43,444 bases of DNA from Pedobacter panaciterrae. Its GTDB lineage: Bacteria > Bacteroidota > Bacteroidia > Sphingobacteriales > Sphingobacteriaceae. The notes beneath the pieces are model-generated. The model saw only the letters and a list, made by a program, of their open reading frames with translations, ran no database searches and had not been told where the DNA came from. The position numbers and the translations under genes were made by a program. Below are positions 40,859 to 43,444 of the stretch, piece by piece. Positions within the stretch are counted from its first letter, which is position 1. Every line of letters begins with the position of its first letter. The DNA is taken from the NCBI RefSeq assembly GCF_001636695.1, contig NZ_LGEL01000050.1, positions 1 to 43,444 on the forward strand, given 5' to 3'.

Positions 40859-41243
40859 GTGATTTAAATAATTTGTTTTCTGATAGATCTTTTCGAGATA
40901 CATAGCTCATGCATAAGAAAATAAGGACAGTATCAATAGCTACGAAGATGATTTTTGAAAGTGGGTCGCCGCTGCAAATATGGGCGATCAAGGCGGAAAT
41001 CATTTCAATCATAAAGCCAGCATATACCCATTCTTTTACCCTAACAGGTGTAAATGGAAGCACAAGAACAATAGCCCCCAATAGTTTGGCCGTGACCAGT
41101 TCTATCCTGAAGTAATCAGGGAATCCGAGTTTACTTAGATCTTCTACGTGAGTATACGAGAAGTAAGCGCTGAAGAGCATAAAAAAACTGATGAAGCCCT
41201 TAGCTATCCAATACAGTGTTTTACCTTGTTTCTTTTGTTCCAT
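40833..41243 (-). CDS. DoxX-like membrane protein
   Basis: 136 aa with four TM segments and the DoxX-like pattern (YWIAKGFISFFMLFSAYFSY, KLGFPDYFRIELVTAKLLGA, VKEWVYAGFMIEMISALIAH). Family members are linked to redox or quinone-related envelope functions, but most are uncharacterised. It is divergent from a MarR regulator and has a consensus promoter, so MarR control is likely. Confidence 0.85.
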   Translation of the reverse strand: MEQKKQGKTLYWIAKGFISFFMLFSAYFSYTHVEDLSKLGFPDYFRIELVTAKLLGAIVLVLPFTPVRVKEWVYAGFMIEMISALIAHICSGDPLSKIIFVAIDTVLIFLCMSYVSRKDLSENKLFKSHDHERNIL

Positions 41244-41280
41244 GTTAAAAGAATTTAATACGATAACGAAGTTTATACGT

Positions 41281-41310
41281 CAAATATACTATGTTTTAGA
41301 AACAAAACAA
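41281..41310 (-). promoter_or_regulatory. Promoter of the DoxX gene pair
   Basis: TTG (41310-41308), 19 bases, then TATATTTG (41288-41281) on the minus strand match the Bacteroidota consensus. The start would fall near 41274. The divergent gap to the MarR ATG is 119 bp, so a MarR operator should lie here. Confidence 0.7.
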
Positions 41311-41362
41311 GGGATTACGTAATTATTTTCATAACTTTACTTCGATACCGAAATATATTTAC

Positions 41363-41995
41363 ATGAATAAAACTATCGAACTTGTAAACCATTGGGGAGA
41401 ATTTGAACAAAAGCATCCGGAAGGAAGCATAGCAGATTTTTGCAGATATTTCCTTGCGCATCAACAAACAAAAAAAACAAAAGGGACGCTGGTAGGGGGT
41501 GTAGTACCCACACTTAATGATGGTCTGCTACTGAAAATAGTCGGCAGGATCAGCAAGTTGAATATGGCTTATGCGAATCTTGCACTTAAAGGAACTGAAT
41601 TAAATCAAATTGAGGAATTTGGGATTTTACAGACCATAAAAAAGGAGAAAGATCCAAAGAAAACAGAAGTGATCTATGCTAACCTGTTTGAACTCTCAAG
41701 TGGGACAGATATGCTGAACCGAATGCAAAAGCGAGGACTGATCAAAGAATATGCTGACAAGGAAGATAGACGATCCAAAAGGATTGAACTGACAGCCAAA
41801 GGTGAAAAAGCGGCCGAATCTGCTATGGTAAAAATTGAGATGAATGCAACAATGTTGATGAACGACTTAACTCAGGATGACAAGGCGTTGTGCATTCAAT
41901 TGTTAAAAAATATAGAAATAAAATTCTCTGCATTATGGCAGAAACAAAAAGGTAAAGAATTTGATGATATTTATAATGAGCTGATGGGAATGTAA
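41363..41995 (+). CDS. MarR-family transcriptional regulator
   Basis: 210 aa, longer than the usual 140-150, with an N-terminal helical extension (about 1-60). The winged helix is at about 95-160 (ELSSGTDMLNRMQKRGLIKE, DKEDRRSKRIELTAKGEKAA, the wing DRRSKR). It is divergent from the DoxX/four-TM pair and probably represses it in response to a small molecule. Confidence 0.9.
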   Translation: MNKTIELVNHWGEFEQKHPEGSIADFCRYFLAHQQTKKTKGTLVGGVVPTLNDGLLLKIVGRISKLNMAYANLALKGTELNQIEEFGILQTIKKEKDPKKTEVIYANLFELSSGTDMLNRMQKRGLIKEYADKEDRRSKRIELTAKGEKAAESAMVKIEMNATMLMNDLTQDDKALCIQLLKNIEIKFSALWQKQKGKEFDDIYNELMGM

Positions 41996-42016
41996 AACAG
42001 AAAAGCAGGTAACAGT

Positions 42017-42260
42017 TTAAGCTTTGACGTGGTTTAGTCTTTTCAACATTAGAAGATGCGAGAGTAATACAAGCGGAACTATAGTTGCAGGAAGTAATGT
42101 ATAAGGGAATTCCATAATGGCTAAATTTGGCTGATCAAATGCAATGTCCGAGCATTTGAAAAGTATCCATTTCCCCCCAGGCAGACTTACTTTCACCAGA
42201 AAGCAATCCAATCCTTTCTATCAGTCCGCTAACAGTACTCTTATCAAATATAGTTTCCAT
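42017..42260 (-). pseudogene. Decayed DUF1569 gene fused to a membrane-protein remnant
   Basis: From an ATG at 42260 the frame METIFDKSTVSGLIERIGLL to DTFQMLGHCI matches the first 40 residues of DUF1569 proteins, then stops at 42135. Beyond it, another frame reads FPYTLLPATIVPLVLLSHLL and ends KRLNHVKA at 42017, like the C-terminus of a membrane protein. The rest of both proteins is missing, so this looks like a deletion that joined two genes. The gap 42261-42545 upstream shows no gene. Confidence 0.65.
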
Positions 42261-42545
42261 AATTCAGCTTATTAATTGGTTTTATTGTGAGATACAAAGC
42301 TAGATCATTACTTCTTTAGTCAACTTGTCTTATGGCAAGAAATGTTTATCATCCATATTGATCCCTGATTGAGCAATTTCACCCATTAATAAAATAGATT
42401 TCACATGCATTGCAAATTAAGATTTTATATTTTATTTCTGATTACGTTTAATATGGCATCTATTAACTGGGGCCTTATTAATCTTTGACTAAGATTGTAT
42501 TTGCAACAAAAAAATCAATAACTTGATAGAAATTTGAAGAAAATT

Positions 42546-43337
42546 ATGGGTCAGACAAGTTTCAACCATATATATGCAGATAATTTTGTGTTACAGGATT
42601 ATCTAAATAGAATTCATTTTAGCGGCGAGGTGGATCTTAGCCTTAATGGAATCAAACAACTAATGCAATGTCAACTTTTCAGTGTTCCTTTTGAAGATTT
42701 GGATGTTCAGGCCGGCAAACCCATTTCTTTGGATGGAAACGATCTTGTTGACAAACTCGTTACGCGTAAACGTGGCGGCTATTGCTATGAAGTTAATGGT
42801 CTATTTGGACTCGCACTTCAAAAAATAGGCATTGAGTATATCTTTGTTGCTGCGCGGCCAATGATAACTCCTGTTGAAAATGCCAGAACGCATATGGCCA
42901 TTGTTGCTGCAATTGAAGATGAGCAGTATCTGATAGATTTGGGTTTTGGCGGCAATGGAATCAGGGAGCCAATGAAACTAAGCAATATTGGATCAATGGT
43001 AAAACAAGGTCCGGAAACATTCTCTTTAATACAAGTTGATGATGGTGAATACATCTTAAAGGGCATTATTAATGATGAGTTGAAGGATTTATATTCTTTT
43101 AATCTGGCTATACAAAGATGGATTGATTTTAAGCCTGCTAATTATTACAACTCTACACACCCCGATTCCTTTTTTGTGCAAAATCTAGTGGTCGTTTTGC
43201 AAAACCCTTTAGGCAAGAAGATATTGTTCCGAGACTCTTTTAAGTCAATAGAGAACGGAAAAACAGAAAGTTATAATTTTGAGCAGAGTCAATATGAAAG
43301 TATTCTATTGAGAGAATTTCAGCTGAAAAACACCTAA
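42546..43337 (+). CDS. Arylamine N-acetyltransferase
   Basis: 263 aa with the ATG at 42546; the frame also opens at a TTG four codons earlier. The NAT catalytic triad is visible: C80 in RGGYCYEVN, H116 in ARTHMAIV and D131 in LIDLGFGG. The N-terminal VPFEDLDVQAGKPISLD is also typical. It transfers acetyl from acetyl-CoA to arylamines or hydrazines through a Cys acyl-enzyme in the cytoplasm. It stands alone near the contig end. Confidence 0.93.
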   Translation: MGQTSFNHIYADNFVLQDYLNRIHFSGEVDLSLNGIKQLMQCQLFSVPFEDLDVQAGKPISLDGNDLVDKLVTRKRGGYCYEVNGLFGLALQKIGIEYIFVAARPMITPVENARTHMAIVAAIEDEQYLIDLGFGGNGIREPMKLSNIGSMVKQGPETFSLIQVDDGEYILKGIINDELKDLYSFNLAIQRWIDFKPANYYNSTHPDSFFVQNLVVVLQNPLGKKILFRDSFKSIENGKTESYNFEQSQYESILLREFQLKNT

Positions 43338-43397
43338 TCAATAAACTACATTGCTAGCTTAAAATCAAATTCATTTATTTCTAAGAATTGATAAACA

Positions 43398-43422
43398 AAG
43401 TATTTAGGATTACTAAATACTT
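43398..43422. terminator. AT-rich hairpin after the NAT gene
   Basis: AAGTATTTAG and CTAAATACTT form a perfect 10-bp stem with the loop GATTA, 60 bases after the NAT stop. It is AT-rich, and the adapter cuts off what follows, so termination is only possible. Confidence 0.35.
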
Positions 43423-43425
43423 GAT

Positions 43426-43444
43426 CTGTCTCTTATACACATCT
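43426..43444. other. Tn5 mosaic end (tagmentation adapter residue)
   Basis: CTGTCTCTTATACACATCT is the reverse complement of the first 19 bases of the window and the exact Tn5 mosaic end. The true genomic end is at or before 43425. Confidence 0.97.

Noticed and set aside
1-43444. Composite Tn5 transposon
   Set aside because: Only the 19-bp adapter ends are present. No transposase, IS50 or resistance gene.

Overview
The window is a 43.4 kb stretch of a low-GC Bacteroidota chromosome, most likely family Sphingobacteriaceae (Pedobacter-like). Evidence: two exact or near-exact Bacteroidota promoters (TTTG-N19-TACATTTG, TTG-N19-TATATTTG), weak or absent Shine-Dalgarno sequences, a KdpD without kinase domain, and many DUF families typical of that group. 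Both ends carry the 19-bp Tn5 mosaic end used in tagmentation libraries, in inverted orientation. These are library artefacts, not biology.

Layout. (1) 137-12487, all minus strand: an ECF sigma factor and, upstream of it, a complete K+-uptake (Kdp) locus. Transcription runs right to left: a GNAT/Cys-rich protein and a sigma54-dependent response regulator, then a 27-aa membrane peptide, kdpF, kdpA, kdpB, kdpC, an outer-membrane porin, a 39-aa membrane peptide, KdpD (N-terminal and Usp part only) and a separate HAMP/PAS histidine kinase. There is no KdpE. Imperfect sigma54-like promoters and a shared dyad (TTCC-N5-GG) lie about 90 bp apart upstream of both the regulator operon and the kdp operon, which suggests one regulatory circuit. 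(2) tRNA-Cys at 12771-12844. (3) 13096-19030, minus: a five-gene set of mprF (lysyl-phosphatidylglycerol synthase/flippase), an AcvB/VirJ-type hydrolase, a DUF2147 protein, a Ycf48-like beta-propeller and a GloA2-like VOC protein. (4) 19137-20501: a secreted glycoside hydrolase, followed by about 800 bp of repeats. (5) 21299-27348, plus: a phosphotriesterase-family protein and a TolC/HlyD/two-permease export operon without ATPase. (6) 27614-36108, minus: a copper/silver (Cus-type) efflux operon with a Cys-rich secreted protein, a periplasmic HMA protein, a CusA pump split into two overlapping genes, a Met-rich TolC, two CusB-like adaptors and a DUF3347 lipoprotein. (7) 36289-43337: mixed housekeeping and accessory genes (rfbD, acetyltransferases, DUF6263, DUF1801, a DoxX pair facing a MarR regulator, a decayed DUF1569 gene, arylamine N-acetyltransferase).

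A family of long hairpin repeats (core GTCATCTCGACGATAGGAGA and its complement) occurs six times, two copies being inside the kdp operon. One copy has a different stem core but keeps perfect pairing. Several copies sit next to short degenerate tandem arrays.

The least explained biology is the rewired Kdp locus: sigma54 control, a GNAT fusion as operon partner, two unnamed micro-membrane proteins and a repeat-filled operon interior. The split CusA and the mprF/acvB operon with its uncharacterised secreted partners come next.
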